Source of the DNA: Sporobolomyces roseus
Taxonomy: Eukaryota > Basidiomycota > Microbotryomycetes > Sporidiobolales > Sporidiobolaceae
NCBI GenBank assembly: GCA_016617785.1
Contig: JADILM010000007.1
Span: 1,426,001 to 1,490,000 of the forward strand
Reading direction: 5' to 3'
DNA length: 64,000 nt
Part shown: in pieces, positions 12,129-25,053 of the stretch
Layout of the letters: each line of letters begins with the position of its first letter
Position numbering within the stretch: position 1 is the stretch's first letter
Notes under the pieces: model-generated
What the model was told of the DNA's origin: nothing
Databases searched by the model: none
Seen by the model: only the letters and a program-made list of their open reading frames with translations
Position numbers and translations under genes: made by a program

Positions 12129-13907
12129 GCCTCTTGAGGTGAAGTTGAAAGATCGAAAAACAAAGCAAGAATTTGGAGAGGGAGGAAGGGCGCGACTTTT
12201 TCGGTCACGTGCAAGTCTCGCTTTTGCTCTTCTCCTCCCTTCGCCTCTCCAGCACCAACGTTCACGACAACGAACATACTGAAAGAGGGGTTCTGATCTA
12301 TCGTGAAGGCAGTCGACGAGAGATCGAAAGATTCTTTCGCACGGTTTTTCGAACGGGCTGTCGCAAGCGAGCTCGTTGTTTAGCTAAAGTATCTTTAGCT
12401 CATTGACACCGACGCTCAGACGAGTAATGGCGATGGCTAGCCGCAGGTCGAGAATACTATTCTCAGTACACATCTTTGACCTCGTCGTTCTTCGAATCAA
12501 AGTCGTTGCGCTCGCGCTGAAACAGTCTTTACGCACCTGGATTCTCCCTGACGGACGATACAATGCTACGATCTCACCTCCAGATCTCGCGGAACAGACG
12601 CAGGGGGATTCAGCTTGCAGGTCATGAATCTTGGGCCTTGCTTGCTAAAATCGTCGATTCGCTTCATACGTCTATGTGAGAACGCTACGCTTCTATCAGA
12701 TCGCCAGTAGCTAATCTGCTAGCTACGGAAAGTCGAATGCTCCTTTGCCTTGATTCCCTTGCGGATTCTTTCGTTCTGGCGAACAGCTTCGCAACTTCGC
12801 AAAGTTCGCGATGGTGCCTCTCGATGCGACAGGTGTTCTTGGTGATTAGTAGACATTCGGTTAATTAGCTCTCCGTGCGCGCAAGGGTGAGTAGCACTCG
12901 CTTGAAGAGCGCTCGCAGCTTGCGAAATCCCTCAAAAACGTCAACCATTCAATTGCGCCTCTCAAATCTTCGAGCTTTGGGGAGGTGACAGAAGTGTAGC
13001 CTGATTCTTCTCACTGTTGTGAGTGCGCACTCCACGCTATCAAGTGAAAGGATTGTTTTGAGTTCGAACCTGCGAAAACGAAAAGCTCGAGCTGCGCCTC
13101 TTCACCACGCGGGTGAGCGAGAAGAAGCGCTCCTCTTCGCAGGAGAGAACACCATGCTGCTATAGAAGGAAGCTCGATAATGAACTCGCATGCGCATCCG
13201 CAGAACATTCCTGCGCCTGATCACGTTCCGAGCTCAACTTCTTCTGTTCACCTTGAGCTACTCCTCGCTGGCACTTACGAAGGTTGTCATCCGATCCAGT
13301 ATCTACTATTTGCTCGGACAACCGTAGTTTCAGCTGCTTGATCAGTCTGGGAACCTCGTGTAGAGCAAAGCTCGGAAATCTCGTATCTTCGCACGATACC
13401 GTTTAAAGTCGCTTCAGAGCTGCGCGAATGGGTCTACCTATTTGTGACGTCCGCAGTGTAGTCCTCCTACGTCTAGAGCGTCACTATGCTCTCATATATG
13501 TAGTTACACTGTGAAGAAATTGGTCGAAACGACGAAAATCGAGAATAGTCGATTTTTCCCTACCTCGCTACTTGCTTGCTTACTCATGGAACGACCACAA
13601 CCAAGGGGTCGCACTTCGCAGCTATCGGTGGAAATGGAGGGAAGAACCCGAAGCAAAGGGGCTTCCTCGCCGAAGCTCCGAATGCCTTGCGCGTTCCTCT
13701 GGCTTACTTTCGCAAATTGAGTGAATACAAAAGGGTTAGGGTTCATAGGTCGACGCTGATCCTTTTCGGAAGCGAAGTCGGCAGCAAAAGACTGATACGA
13801 TCCCTACGCGCCAAAAAAAGGCTTCGACTCGATTTCTTCCTCTCCTTCCTTCCACTCTCGCCTCCATCTGCTCAAACATACACCTCAGCTCGCCACCCTT
13901 CTCGAGT
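12129..13907. other. 1.8-kb intergenic region without a recognisable gene
   Basis: This is the largest gap in the window, lying between the divergent spindle pole and ABC transporter genes. Open frames are short, lack splice-supported extensions and show no known motif. Words such as GCGCTC, CGCTCG and TTCGCA recur. An AT-richer patch lies near 13490-13510. It must contain the two promoters; beyond that I see nothing definable. Confidence 0.6.
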
Positions 13908-16900
13908 ATGGCGGATACCCAGCATAATACGACAGGTGTCGCTCAAACAGCAGGAGAGATTATTTCAGCGATTCCAATTCCACAGGGAGGCGCTCCTAGT
14001 TCAAGTACCGATGCTGAACGACAAGCACACTCTCAAGTAACAGATCTACCACAAGGTCACCCCTCAACTACCAACGAGACTGTTCAACACGCTCCTATCG
14101 CCCCTTCTCCTTCTCCTCGAAACCCCGCTTCCCCGGTCGGATCCTCACCTCCCTCATCTCACCTCGCTTCGCAGACCACTCGTACCGGTGCATCAAGTTA
14201 CAACGAGAAACAAGTGAAAGTAGAAAAGTCGGAAAGTGTCACCGATGATAAGAAAGACAAGAAGTCGAAGAAGTCGAAGAAGGAGCCCAAGGACAAGAGA
14301 ACACCGTTCGAGATCGCTATGGAGAACCCTGAACTTGCAAACTTGCGAGAGGATCATCGTATAGCTATCGCTGAGCAAATGTGAGCCCGATTCTCTCAAT
14401 TTGATCGGATGTTGTTTCATCTTGACGCTGACTTTACTTCCTATGATCGATCAACTGTAGCATGTACAAGAAACCTCCTTCAGGGTCGTACATGAGTCTC
14501 TATCGATTCACAACCCCCTTCGAGAACTTCCTGAATATCGTCGGTTTGATCTTTGCCGTCGCTGCTGGAGTCGCACAACCGGCTATGAGTTAGTCCTTTC
14601 ACTCCTCCTTCAGCTTGTTCTCACTCGACACTATAGTCTCTTCAAGGCTGTGACTCGAAGCTGACTTCTTTCGATGAACAGCTATCGCTTTCGGAAACCT
14701 TACCAACTCTTTCACCAACTTTGCCTCGCTCCCTCTCATCTACGGTAGCGCCATCCCTCCCGATGTTCTCAGTGCGGCGAGGAGTGATCTATTCGCAAAC
14801 GTCAACGATGGTGTCTTGATCCTCGTCTATATTGGTATCGGTTCATTCGTCGCAACTTATATTTACATGGGTGAGTTTCCATCGCTATTTCTCCTGACCT
14901 CTTCAATTCGTACTCACCCTCTATCCCCTTCATAGGCTTCTGGGTCTACACTGGTGAGGTCGCGACCCGTAGGATTCGAGAGAAATACCTTCGAGCGGTG
15001 CTTCGTCAAAACGTGAGTGCAGCTTTCTCTTTCATTCGCCACAAATCATCTAGCTTACATCCTCGCATACCTTTCAGGTCGGATGGTTCGACAAGATCGG
15101 TGCTGGAGAGCTCACTACTCGCATCGAAACCGATTCTCACTTGATTCAAGAAGCGATCAGTGACAAAGTACCAATGTCTGCATTCTTCATGGGATCTTTC
15201 TTCGCCGGTTTCATCATCGCCATCATTCGAAACTGGAGGCTTGCACTCGTTATCTCGACTATCATTCCTTGTATCGCCATTGCTGGAGGAGCCATGAACA
15301 AATTCGTTACCGACGCAAAGACGAAACAACTCGCTGCTACTGGTCGAGGTGCAACTCTCGCCGAAGAGGTCATCTCGTCCGTTCGATCTGCTCACGCTTT
15401 CGGTACTCAACGCAAACTCGCTTCCCTTTACAACGATGCCAACGAGGAAACGAACCGAGTTGGTCAACTGTCAGCAAAATATCAAGGTTTCGGATTGGGA
15501 GTATTCTTCTTCATCATCTGTGAGTCACCTCTCAACCTCAGCGCTCATTATACACGCAGAAGCTGAGCGGATGGTGTGACGTTCACAGACTGCAGTTATG
15601 CTCTCGCTTTCTACTACGGAACAACTCTCATCCTTCGTACGCACCCCTCCTTCCCTTCTCACTGCGTCCGACACAGCTGACAAGTTCATTTGGAGCTCTC
15701 TATAGAAGGTCGAGCCGATGCAGGACAAATCGTTTCGGTCTTCTTCTCAATCCTGATCGGAGCGTTCTCCCTCGCCATGCTCGCCCCCAACTTGCAATCC
15801 TTCGCGAGTGGGGCAGGAGCCGCTACCGAGATCTTCGCCACGATCGACCGAATTCCTGTCATCGACTCCGCTTCAAACGAAGGAATCAAGTTGGACAAGG
15901 TTCAGGGAACTATCGAACTCAAGGACCTCGACTTCATTTACCCTGCTCGACCCTCCGTTCAAGTCCTGTACGGATTCAACGGTATCTTCCCTCATGGCAA
16001 GATGACTGCTCTCGTTGGTGGATCGGGATCCGGTAAATCCACTATCATCGGTTTGATCGAACGTTTCTAGTAAGTTTCGAATGTTTCGATCTGTTCGTGC
16101 TTCTTTGCTGATCACTCTTCTTCACTCTCGTAGCGATCCTGTCGCCGGTAGCATCAAGCTTGATGGTGTCGAAATCAGGGATCTCAACGTTGGATGGCTT
16201 CGAAACCAAATCGGTCTCGTTTCTCAGGTACGTCTTGATCCTCTCTTGTCCGCTACAACCAATTACTGATCCTCGTACACGTTATAGGAACCTACTCTCT
16301 TCGCTACCACCGTCGCCGGAAACATCGAACATGGTCTAATCGGTTCTCGTTTCGAACATGAATCACCTGAAGAACGTCGTCGACGAGTCATCGATGCTGC
16401 CACTCAAGCCAACGCTCACGGATTCATCGAAGCTCTACCGGCAGGTTACGACACTCAAATCGGAGAGAGGGGTATGCTTCTTTCGGGAGGTCAAAAACGT
16501 GAGTTCACCTCATAACTTGCTAGATTCGAATGAAAGACTCACCTCACATCTTCTCGCGTGCAGAACGTATCGCCATCGCTCGTGCCATCATCTCGGACCC
16601 TGCGATTTTGTTGCTCGACGAGGCCACTAGTGCCCTAGACACGGCCTCAGAAACCATTGTTCAAGACGCTCTCGATCGCGCTTCAGCGGGAAGGACGACG
16701 ATTTGTATCGCTCATCGACTTTCGACTATCAAGGATGCCGATCAGATCATCGTTCTCACCGCTGGTCACATCCTCGAATCTGCCATGACCAATCCTGAAG
16801 GAAGTGCCCACGACATCCTCCTAGGAAACCCCGAAGGTCCTTACTCGAAACTCGTCAACGCTCAAAAGGTCCGTGAACAAAAGGAGGAGGCTGCTCTCGA

Positions 16901-19649
16901 CTCTGCATCAATCTCAAGTAACGAAGAGAAGGAGAAACTCGTACCCGGAGAAACCTCTCGAGCTGAGATTGAACGTCTGGCCGCGAACGAGAAGCCTCAA
17001 TTCGAGAACCTCAAGCGAACTGGTACTGGTCGATCTCAAGCTTCCGAAGCTGCCGAGAAGCGTCAACACGATATCGAAGCGAACCAACCTAAAGAACATG
17101 GATTCATCTACCTCCTCGTCCGCCTCTTCAAACTCAACGGTCGTCCTACCATCTTCCCTTACTTTATGGCCTTTTCTGCTGCTATCCTGTCTGGATGTGT
17201 CTACCCAGTCTTCGGTATTGGTGAGTTTCGAATTTATCGAGATCGAGTTCAGAGCCGAGCTGATCGAATTCGATTGCATTCCACAGTCTTCGGAGGTGTC
17301 CTCAGTGTATTCGCAACTCCTACCGACACCGCTGAGAACCGATCTGACCTTCGTTCGGGAGGAGATCGCTACGCTCTTTACTGTTTCATCGTAAGTCGCA
17401 ATCTTCTCCTCCAGCTCTTCCCCTTTCGACGCTTACGCATCCACTCGAAACAGATCGCCCTCGTTGCTACTGTTGGTATCGTCGTACAAAACTGGCTCTT
17501 CGGAGCTACCGCCGAACGACTAGCTGCCAAGTTGAGGTTGAACACCTTCCGAGCTATCCTTCGTCAAGATGTGAGTCGCAATGTCTCCCACCCGTTTGAG
17601 CTGATAGCTGACTCACTCTTTCGTAGATCGCTTACTTCGATCGCGATGAAAACTCGACTGGTCACCTTACTGCGTTGGTCGCTGATCTCGCTCAAAAGAT
17701 CAACGGTTTGATGGGAGTCACTCAAGGAACCATCGTTCAGAGTATTTGTACGTCTGGCTTCAAATCTCCTATTGGTCGACGATACTTACTGTGACTCCTC
17801 CTCGCAGTCACTCTCATTGCTGGTGCAATTATCGGTCTTGTTTACTCTCCCAAGGTCGCCGCCGTCGGAATCGCTTGTTTCCCTCTCACGCTCTCTGTAC
17901 GTCCACCGAGTTCTTCCCAATGTTGTCCAATCCACTCACGCTCTCCCTTGTGTTCAGGCCGGTATCATTCGATTGAAGGTCGTCGTCGTCAAAGATCAAC
18001 AGAACAAAAAATCTCACGCTCAATCAGCTCAAATGGGTAAGCTTCCTCCTCTTTTCAATCATCAATCCACTTCGAATGCTGATAGAAGTACTATCTCACA
18101 GCTTGCGAGGCAGCAAGTGCTATTCGAACCGTCGCTTCGTTGACTCGTGAAGCCGATTGCTCTCGCATGTACTCTGAATACCTCGAAGCTCCTATGCAGG
18201 TCTCAAACCGAGTCGCTATCTGGTCGAGTGCTCTCTACGCTCTCTCACAATCGCTCTCCTTCTGGGTCATCGGTCTCATCTTCTGGTTCGTTTCAACTTC
18301 ACTGGCCGTCTCGTCTCTTCGAATCCTTCGCTCACTAGTTCCATTCAACAGGTATGGAGCTCGTCAACTCGCAAGTGGTGCAGTCAGTCAACGTGACTTC
18401 TTCGTCGCTATGATCAGGTGAGTGAGATCTGGGCTCAGTCTGGAATTCTCAGGAACTGATTCGCCCACATTCCTACCTCACAGTGTCGTCTTCGGATCCA
18501 TTCAAGCAGGAAACGTCTTCTCATTCGTTCCCGACATGTCGAAAGCGCGAGGAGGTGCTCAAACTTTCGTCCATCTCGTCGACTCTCGTCCCGACATCGA
18601 TGCTGAAGATCCCTCTGGAGACCAATTCAACCTCGACGCTTCTCAAGGACACATCAGATTCGAGAACATTCACTTCCGTTACCCTACTCGTCCTCACGTT
18701 CGAGTTTTGAGGGGACTCGACATCGAAGTCAAACCTGGCCAATTCGCTGCGATCGTAGGACCCAGTGGATCCGGAAAGTCCACAACTATCCAGCTCATTG
18801 AGCGCTTCTAGTGAGTCAAGCTCTCTTCGCGCCGAGCTTTCCGCTCGATATTGACGAATCTTCTTCTCAGCGATCCTCTCACCGGTCGAGTCATCGTCGA
18901 TGGTCAAGACATCTCCAACTTGAACGTTCAATCTTACCGTCGCGCCATCTCTCTCGTCTCGCAAGAACCTACCCTCTACGCAGGAACTGTTCGATTTAAT
19001 ATCACTCTCGGTGCTCACGTTCCCGCTGAACAAGTTACTGAAGATCAAGTCATCCAAGCTTGCAAACAAGCCAACATTCACGATTTCGTCATGTCGTTGC
19101 CTGATGGTTACGATACTCAAGTCGGTGGTAAAGGTGCTCAACTTTCAGGTGGTCAAAAACGTACGCTTATCCTTTTTGTTTCCTTTCGCGACGATCGCTT
19201 ACCCTATTCGACTTATAGAACGTATCGCTATCGCTCGGGCTCTCGTTCGTGACCCCAAGATTCTCCTGCTTGACGAGGCAGTGAGTTGCGACTTTCTTTT
19301 CTCAGTTTATAGTCGATACAAGATACTGAGACTTTTCAATCGTTTGCAGACTTCAGCACTCGATTCCGAATCAGAGAAAGTTGTTCAAACGGCACTCGAT
19401 CAAGCAGCGAAGAACCGAACGACTATCGCCATCGCTCATCGTCTATCGTCGATTCAGAACGCAGATGTTATCTTCGTTTTGGCGGACGGCAAAGTCGCAG
19501 AGAGAGGTAATCACGGAGAGTTGTTGAGGAAGAAAGGGTGAGCCTCCCCTTCCCTTTCCGTCTATGAGGTCGGTTCTAACTCTTGTTGTTCTCTCTACAG
19601 AATCTACTACGAATTGGTAGCGCAACAATCTCTCGAGAAAGCTCATTAG
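13908..19649 (+). CDS. full-size ABCB transporter (MDR1/Pmd1/Ste6 type)
   Basis: Twenty-two exons give 1452 aa in the layout TMD1-NBD1-TMD2-NBD2. The cytosolic N-terminus (about 150 residues) is Ser/Pro-rich and ends in a Lys-rich stretch. NBD1 has Walker [10 protein letters not shown] (about 556), signature LSGGQKQR (about 670) and [16 protein letters not shown]2 has GPSGSGKST (about 1240), LSGGQKQR (about 1348) and [11 protein letters not shown]. All catalytic motifs are intact in both halves, so it should be an active ATP-driven exporter of lipophilic drugs or a lipopeptide pheromone such as a-factor; sequence alone does not say which. Two introns occupy the same codon and phase in both NBDs: inside the Tyr codon after LIERF, and inside the Gln codon of SGGQKQR. 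Confidence 0.95.
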
Positions 19650-20696
19650 ACTTTCCTTTTCACTTGTACAACCGGATTCCCTCACTTTCTGCCTTATGTC
19701 GGATCTCCCTCAATGCCTGTCCTCATCCCTCTCTGCCTTTCTGCTCACGCTCATAGCTGTGTGTGCGTCTGTATTACTTTTTACCTTTTCATACCGGTTT
19801 CGTCTCGAATAGATTACCCTACACTTTTGTTTAACGTCGTTACTCTGGTTTGCTAATGCATAGTGCCTTCTGTCATATCTCGTCGAGGCGTTGAGAGTCG
19901 CATTCTGCTCTCGGCTGAAAGACTGCGACGATTCAAGCTGTGAGAGGTTGCGAAGGTTTTGCCTCAAACTCTGGGTTGAGACCGAGGGATCAAGGGAGGG
20001 CACAGCAGCTGAGAGTTGTCCATAGTGACGAGGACGAGGCTTGTCGTCCAGGGAAACGAGCGACAGACGAAGCAAGGGGTCGAAGCGGAATTTCTTCGCA
20101 CGCACAGGAGAATAATTCGTACTCTCCTGTCTCTCTTCAACTCGTCCTTCATTCCCCTTTACAGTCAGAGTTGACAGTTCCTGTCCTAGCGAAAACATCT
20201 CTACCTAACGAGCCTACTAGTCTCAAAGGGAAGGTCAACTTGTTAACGTGAGAAAGGAAGAAATCCCTAGCCGAATTCGCTTCAGGTCAGCAGTTCAAAG
20301 TATTTTGACGGCTACTGTATTGCACCATACGAACAATACAATTGAGCTAGCTTTTGTGATCGACAAACGTGGAATCAAACAGAGTCAAAACATTCTTTTG
20401 CGAAGGAACTTAAGAAAATGTTTTCCGATTGTATGCTGTGCTATGGAAAGGAGAAGGAGCGAAAGAGCCTCAAGAGACACATGCTTCGAGCAGCAGTGTG
20501 TACTGTAGATGTTGAACTCATTGCGGTCTGAATTCTGATTAGCCGAAAAGAGGAGCGAAACTCTCGCGCGCCATCGAATTTTCAAAGGTGTCAAACTGTG
20601 ACTCTCTCGGCTCCCTCCTCTTTCCCTCATCTCCCAACTTTCGCATCCTCCTCCTCCTCCCAACCACCCAACCACCCTTCTCCTTCTCTATCCAAA
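19650..20696. other. intergenic region, ABC transporter 3' end / glutamine synthetase promoter
   Basis: About 1 kb with only short unsupported open frames. The last 100 bases before the glutamine synthetase start are pyrimidine-rich (CTCC and TCCT runs), as expected for a highly expressed fungal promoter and 5' UTR. No other gene is evident. Confidence 0.55.
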
Positions 20697-22570
20697 ATGG
20701 CTCACGCTAGGAATCCCTATTCTGCTCACCCGGATCTTCTCCAAAAGGTGAGTTGTTTCGAAATAACCGCAACTCGATGAGATCTCAACCGACATTGACT
20801 GACGCAAAAACCTCGAATGTACAGTACATGGATCTTCCTCAAGGTGACAAGATTCAAGCTGTAAGTCTTCCCCTTTGCTTGTTTGCGGTTGGAGAGAAGA
20901 GATGGCTGCGCAAGAAGAGACTTGTTACTGACCTTATCGCTCCTTTCCTTCCCTCTCTACCACTTTACTGTATACAGGAATACGTATGCTAAACTCTCAT
21001 CTATCGCCCTGTACTACTCTCGTCACTCCTGGTAGAGTAGCGAGCGAGTTCATTTGAATTGGGCCAATCGCTTATCTCTCTCTCTCCATCCTTTTTTCCC
21101 ATTCCCTTTGCCTCGCCTCGTTCGGTCTCGTTCTTTGCTCATAGGTTTGGATTGACGCTGAAGGTGGACTCCGTTGCAAGACTACCGTGAGTTTATCTTT
21201 TCCCTTTCGACTCGAGCCTTCCCTAAAGTTGCCGCGCTTCTCCTTTTCCCTCATCTCCTCTCTCCTATTTCCCCTCCTATCCCGATTCGATCCGAACCTG
21301 CTATTCGAACAAACCAACTAACGTCCTCGTTGTATTTAGACTCTCCCCAAACCTGTTGAATCCCTCGACGACCTGAAAGAATGGAACTTTGACGGTTCCT
21401 CGACTGGCCAAGCCGAAGGACGAAACTCCGATGTCTTCCTTCGCCCTGCCGCCTACTTCCCCGATCCTTTCCGACGTGGTAACAACATCATCGTTCTCGC
21501 CGAGACTTGTAAGTTTCTTGAACCGTTTCCAAGTCACTTGACGATGAAAATTGCGAAACTGACTCTCGACCGATAAAATCTGAAACAGTCGACAACGATG
21601 GAACTCCCAACAAGTACAACCACCGTGCTTCGTGCATCAAGACTATGGATGCTGTCGCCAAGCACGACCCTTGGGTAAACTTGAATTCTCCCTTCTTCCT
21701 TTCTCTCTTGCGAACTAGTCAATTAACCATCTTCCTCGTTTCGTCCATAGTTCGGTCTCGAGCAAGAGTACACCATCTTCGGTACCGATGGACGACCTTA
21801 CGGATGGCCCGCAGGAGGATTCCCCGGACCCCAAGGACCTTATTACTGCGGTGTAGGAGCTGGAAAGGTCTTCGCTCGCGACATGATCGAGGCTCACTAC
21901 CGTGCTTGCCTCTACGCTGGAGTCAACATTTCGGGAATCAACGCCGAAGTCATGCCTTCGCAATGGGAGTTCCAAGTCGGTCCTTGCAAGGGAAAGGATA
22001 TGGGAGATCACTTGTGGATGGCACGATTCTTGTTGATTCGTGTAGCTGAAGAATGGGGTGTTACCGTTTCTTTCCACCCTAAACCTCTCGCTGGTGAATG
22101 GAACGGTGCTGGATGCCACACCAAGTGAGTTTCTGCTTGTCTCCCCCTTCGAGCGAATTCTAGGAGCTGATCTCGTCAATGCTTTTTAGCTACTCGACCA
22201 ACGAGACTCGCGCTGAGGGAGGAATGAAGGCTATCGAGGAGATGATCAAGAAGCTCGAGAAGCGTCACATGCAACATATCGAAGTTTACGGTTCCGACAA
22301 CGACCTTCGTCTTACCGGTCGTCACGAGACTGGACACATCGGTTCCTTCTCCTCCGGTGTCGCCGATCGTGGATCGTCAATTCGAATTCCCAAGTCGGTC
22401 GCTGTTGAGGGTAAGGGATACTTCGAGGACCGAAGGCCCGCTTCCAACATCGATCCTTACCAAGTTTGCGAGTACGTCTTCTCATTTCCTCCTGTCTTTC
22501 ACTTCGCGCACTCAACTCACCTTATTCTCTCATGAACAGTATCATGTGCCAATCGACTCTCCTCTCCTAG
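20697..22570 (+). CDS. glutamine synthetase, eukaryotic type (GSII)
   Basis: Nine exons (20697-20747, 20825-20860, 20978-20983, 21145-21186, 21340-21508, 21589-21674, 21751-22124, 22190-22471, 22540-22570) give 358 aa, the normal GSII length. It joins ammonium to glutamate using ATP in the cytosol. Seen motifs are [26 protein letters not shown] (beta-grasp signature), [31 protein letters not shown] (ATP-binding signature) and [12 protein letters not shown]. The third exon is only six bases (GAATAC, Glu-Tyr); without it the conserved EYVW segment is lost, so this microexon is well supported. The C-terminus ([16 protein letters not shown]) differs from the usual ETTL-type ending. Confidence 0.97.
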
Positions 22571-23126
22571 ATTTCCCTCCCATCTCCCCGCCTGCGATAA
22601 ACCTGTCTCAATCCTCTTTTCTCTCTCTACACCATCGACACTCAACAGACTCTATCTCTTCCTCTACTATCTCTCTACACCCTTCGATTTCGTCTCCTCA
22701 CCCAACCCACTTGTTTTACCACCAATCTAACCCAAACCTTTTCTGTTCCCAACTTTTTTTTGCTTTCCTCTCTCTCTATTGTTCCCTCTCACACACCATT
22801 GACTTCTTTTCGGCTTCGCTCGCCTTCTTTTCGTTTCCCCTTCATTCGTTTTCCTCCCCTGGGTTTATTTGCCATCCCTTTTTCAGTCGTGGAGCTTATT
22901 CTCCCTTCATTGTGCTTTTCCTTTCGTTTGCTTTTTTCGGCTGAAACTCAGATTACTCTCGCTGAATTCCTCTCATTGCACAAGCGTTCCATGAGAGTCA
23001 CTTTCGGGTGAGCTTCACACGTTAGCTGAGTTGGAAAGTTGCGAGATAATCCGAAATTTCGAAGGTTTGGTGTTTACCTTCACCTCACAATCGACTCGAA
23101 TACGCCAGTCTTCGCCCTGAACGTAG
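22571..23126. other. pyrimidine-rich region after glutamine synthetase, then promoter of family copy A
   Basis: Bases 22571-22960 are strongly C/T-rich with many TCTC runs and are probably the glutamine synthetase 3' UTR and spacer. From about 23030 the sequence begins to match the upstream leader shared by the seven F-box/LRR-like genes (ACTCGAATACGCC). No gene is seen. Confidence 0.55.
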
Positions 23127-24706
23127 ATGTAAGCTACAAGATCAGTGTGAGAGGGTCGGCTTATCAGCTGATTGAGTCTTCGTTGTTGTAGGTCGCTTCA
23201 TCAATCTGGATCAACAAGTTTAAACATCGTCAAACAGGAGGAGGAGGATAGCGTGCAACTCGAACCGGGTATGTAGAGCTCTCTTGTGATTTAGTAAGAG
23301 GCGAGCTGATCCCTCCTCGCGTTCAACAGCTCCCCAACTCGCTCATTCTCCAACTTCTCTTCTCAACTTGCCGGACGACATTCTCTACCTGATCCTGGAG
23401 GAGGTCTACGAAGAGCGATACCATTCGATGGCCGAGGAGGTCTCCCTCGAGGTAGTCACGATCCTGATCAACAAGCGAATCTTCTCCCTCGCTCAGCCAA
23501 TCTGGTTTCGACGTCTCTCGATCAACGAATCGCAACTCGACCTTCGACTCTCGGGTCTGCACGTACAGGATGCAAGACGGAATGCTCTGCGACACCTCAG
23601 CATCGCCTTCACCGGATCTTACTTGCATTTATTCCTCTCGATTCTCCTTCGCCTCCCTCGCCTTACCCATCTGGCGTTCCAAGTCTCAGACGACTTCGAT
23701 CCGCATATGTCCCCAGTGGCTATGACTGGGATTGCTTCCCTTGCTGCACTCAAGCACTTGAGGCTCCAATTCGCAGGTTCAAGCGAACATTCGAGTCGGA
23801 TGTGGAAAGACTACGACCAAGCTAAACCCGGCATCAAACCGCACATGACGCTCGAAGCCAGAGGAGGATCGTTCTACGATGTGAAATACACGCAAGGGGC
23901 CGATCTGAGGTACTTGAAGTGCCGACCAAACGGGCAACAATTTTCTCGCTCTACTTGGCCCCTCATGGTCGCGGTGGAGTTCATTCCACGCCGCGACAAG
24001 ACTCTATCATGGGATGATGATATACTCAAAAGTTTCCAAGAGGCGGTCGCAGACGACGTATGTTCAAATCTTTCTGCAAAGCATGTAACCTGATCACTGA
24101 TCGAATCGTTTTTTCGCAGGAGATACCGCTTGAACGGCTCAAGATTCCAATCGACTTTACAGTTCAACATTCTAGAGCCAATGGCAGGATCTTCACGCCG
24201 ACGGATTACAAGCAACTGCTCGAACTTCTTCAACGTACCAAGCTCCGACACCTCGAGCTGACCTCCCTCGAGACAATTCCCGATACACCTGCCAACCTTC
24301 AGATCGAATCCGTCCAGCTTCTCCGCCTCTCAGGTTCTTGTACCTTCAAACATTCGGTAAGATACGTCAATTCTGCTCTTTCTTGCCGCTCTCGCTAACA
24401 TCGCTGCTTATTTATCAGTATTCCTTCCGACGCCTTCTCGCCTTACTCTCAGCACTCCCTTCCCTTACTCAGCTTCACCTCATCGGCGACTCATTCTTCG
24501 GTCCAACTTCGAGCGCAGACGAAATGTCCCGTCACTCCGAAATGTCGCTACTCTTCGACTACCCCGAACTCAGTGCCCTTCTTACCTACCTTCGACGTTT
24601 TAGTGTCGTCATCTTCACCTATCGAGGCAAAGATGAGAAGAGGGAGATGAGGTGGACTCGAATGGACAAGAATGAGGAATTTGATCGGGATTGTTGGACA
24701 CTTTGA
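23127..24706 (+). CDS. F-box/LRR-like family protein, copy A
   Basis: Coding exons 23127-23128, 23192-23268, 23330-24057, 24120-24356 and 24419-24706 give 443 aa. The start codon is split (AT^G) by a 63-nt intron; TGA-ACG-TAG lies in frame just before it. Residues 27-60 hold an F-box-like segment (LLNLPDDILYLILEEVYEE, then LINKRIFSLAQPIWFRRL); the remainder is a string of leucine-rich units (LRHLSIAF, LPRLTHLAF, LKHLRLQF, LERLKIPI, LRHLELTSL, LLRLSGSC, LTQLHLIGDSFF). The C-terminus EEFDRDCWTL is a family signature. F-box/LRR proteins generally recruit substrates to SCF ubiquitin ligases; that role is inferred. Exon 2-3 sequence is almost identical to inverted copy F. Confidence 0.85.
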
Positions 24707-25053
24707 ATGGAATGAATCGCTTGTAAACGAAGTGTACAATAGTCGAGACTCCTATGGCATTGGAAGGATTGCCAGAGAGAACGCCTTTTGCTTTCACCAG
24801 TCGAAGTCGAGACGCGAAACTCTTGCAAAATGCGAAATCTTGCGAGAACACAAATGGCAGGCAAGAGCGTGGTGCTACCTTGATCGGGATCTTTCGATTT
24901 GTGGATCCATCCTGCTGCGTGAAACCCTCTGGCAAAGTCTACGAGTTGCAGAGCCTCCCTCTCTGTCTCTGCGAGATTTCGGAATTTTCGAATTTTGAAT
25001 CCAACCTCTACCTCACCTCGACTCGAATACGCTAGTCTTCGCTCTGAACGTAG
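24707..25053. repeat. family spacer, type I (upstream of copy B)
   Basis: The spacer holds the 3' UTR of copy A and the promoter of B. Bases 24831-24874 are identical to 26782-26825 upstream of copy C, a 44-base match outside coding sequence. The last 50 bases carry the leader common to all copies, ending in the split ATG. Confidence 0.75.

Noticed and set aside
13050..13075. GTTCGAACCTG resembling a tRNA T-loop / Pol III B box
   Set aside because: The flanking bases do not form a T stem and no matching acceptor stem, D arm or A box lies at the right distance.
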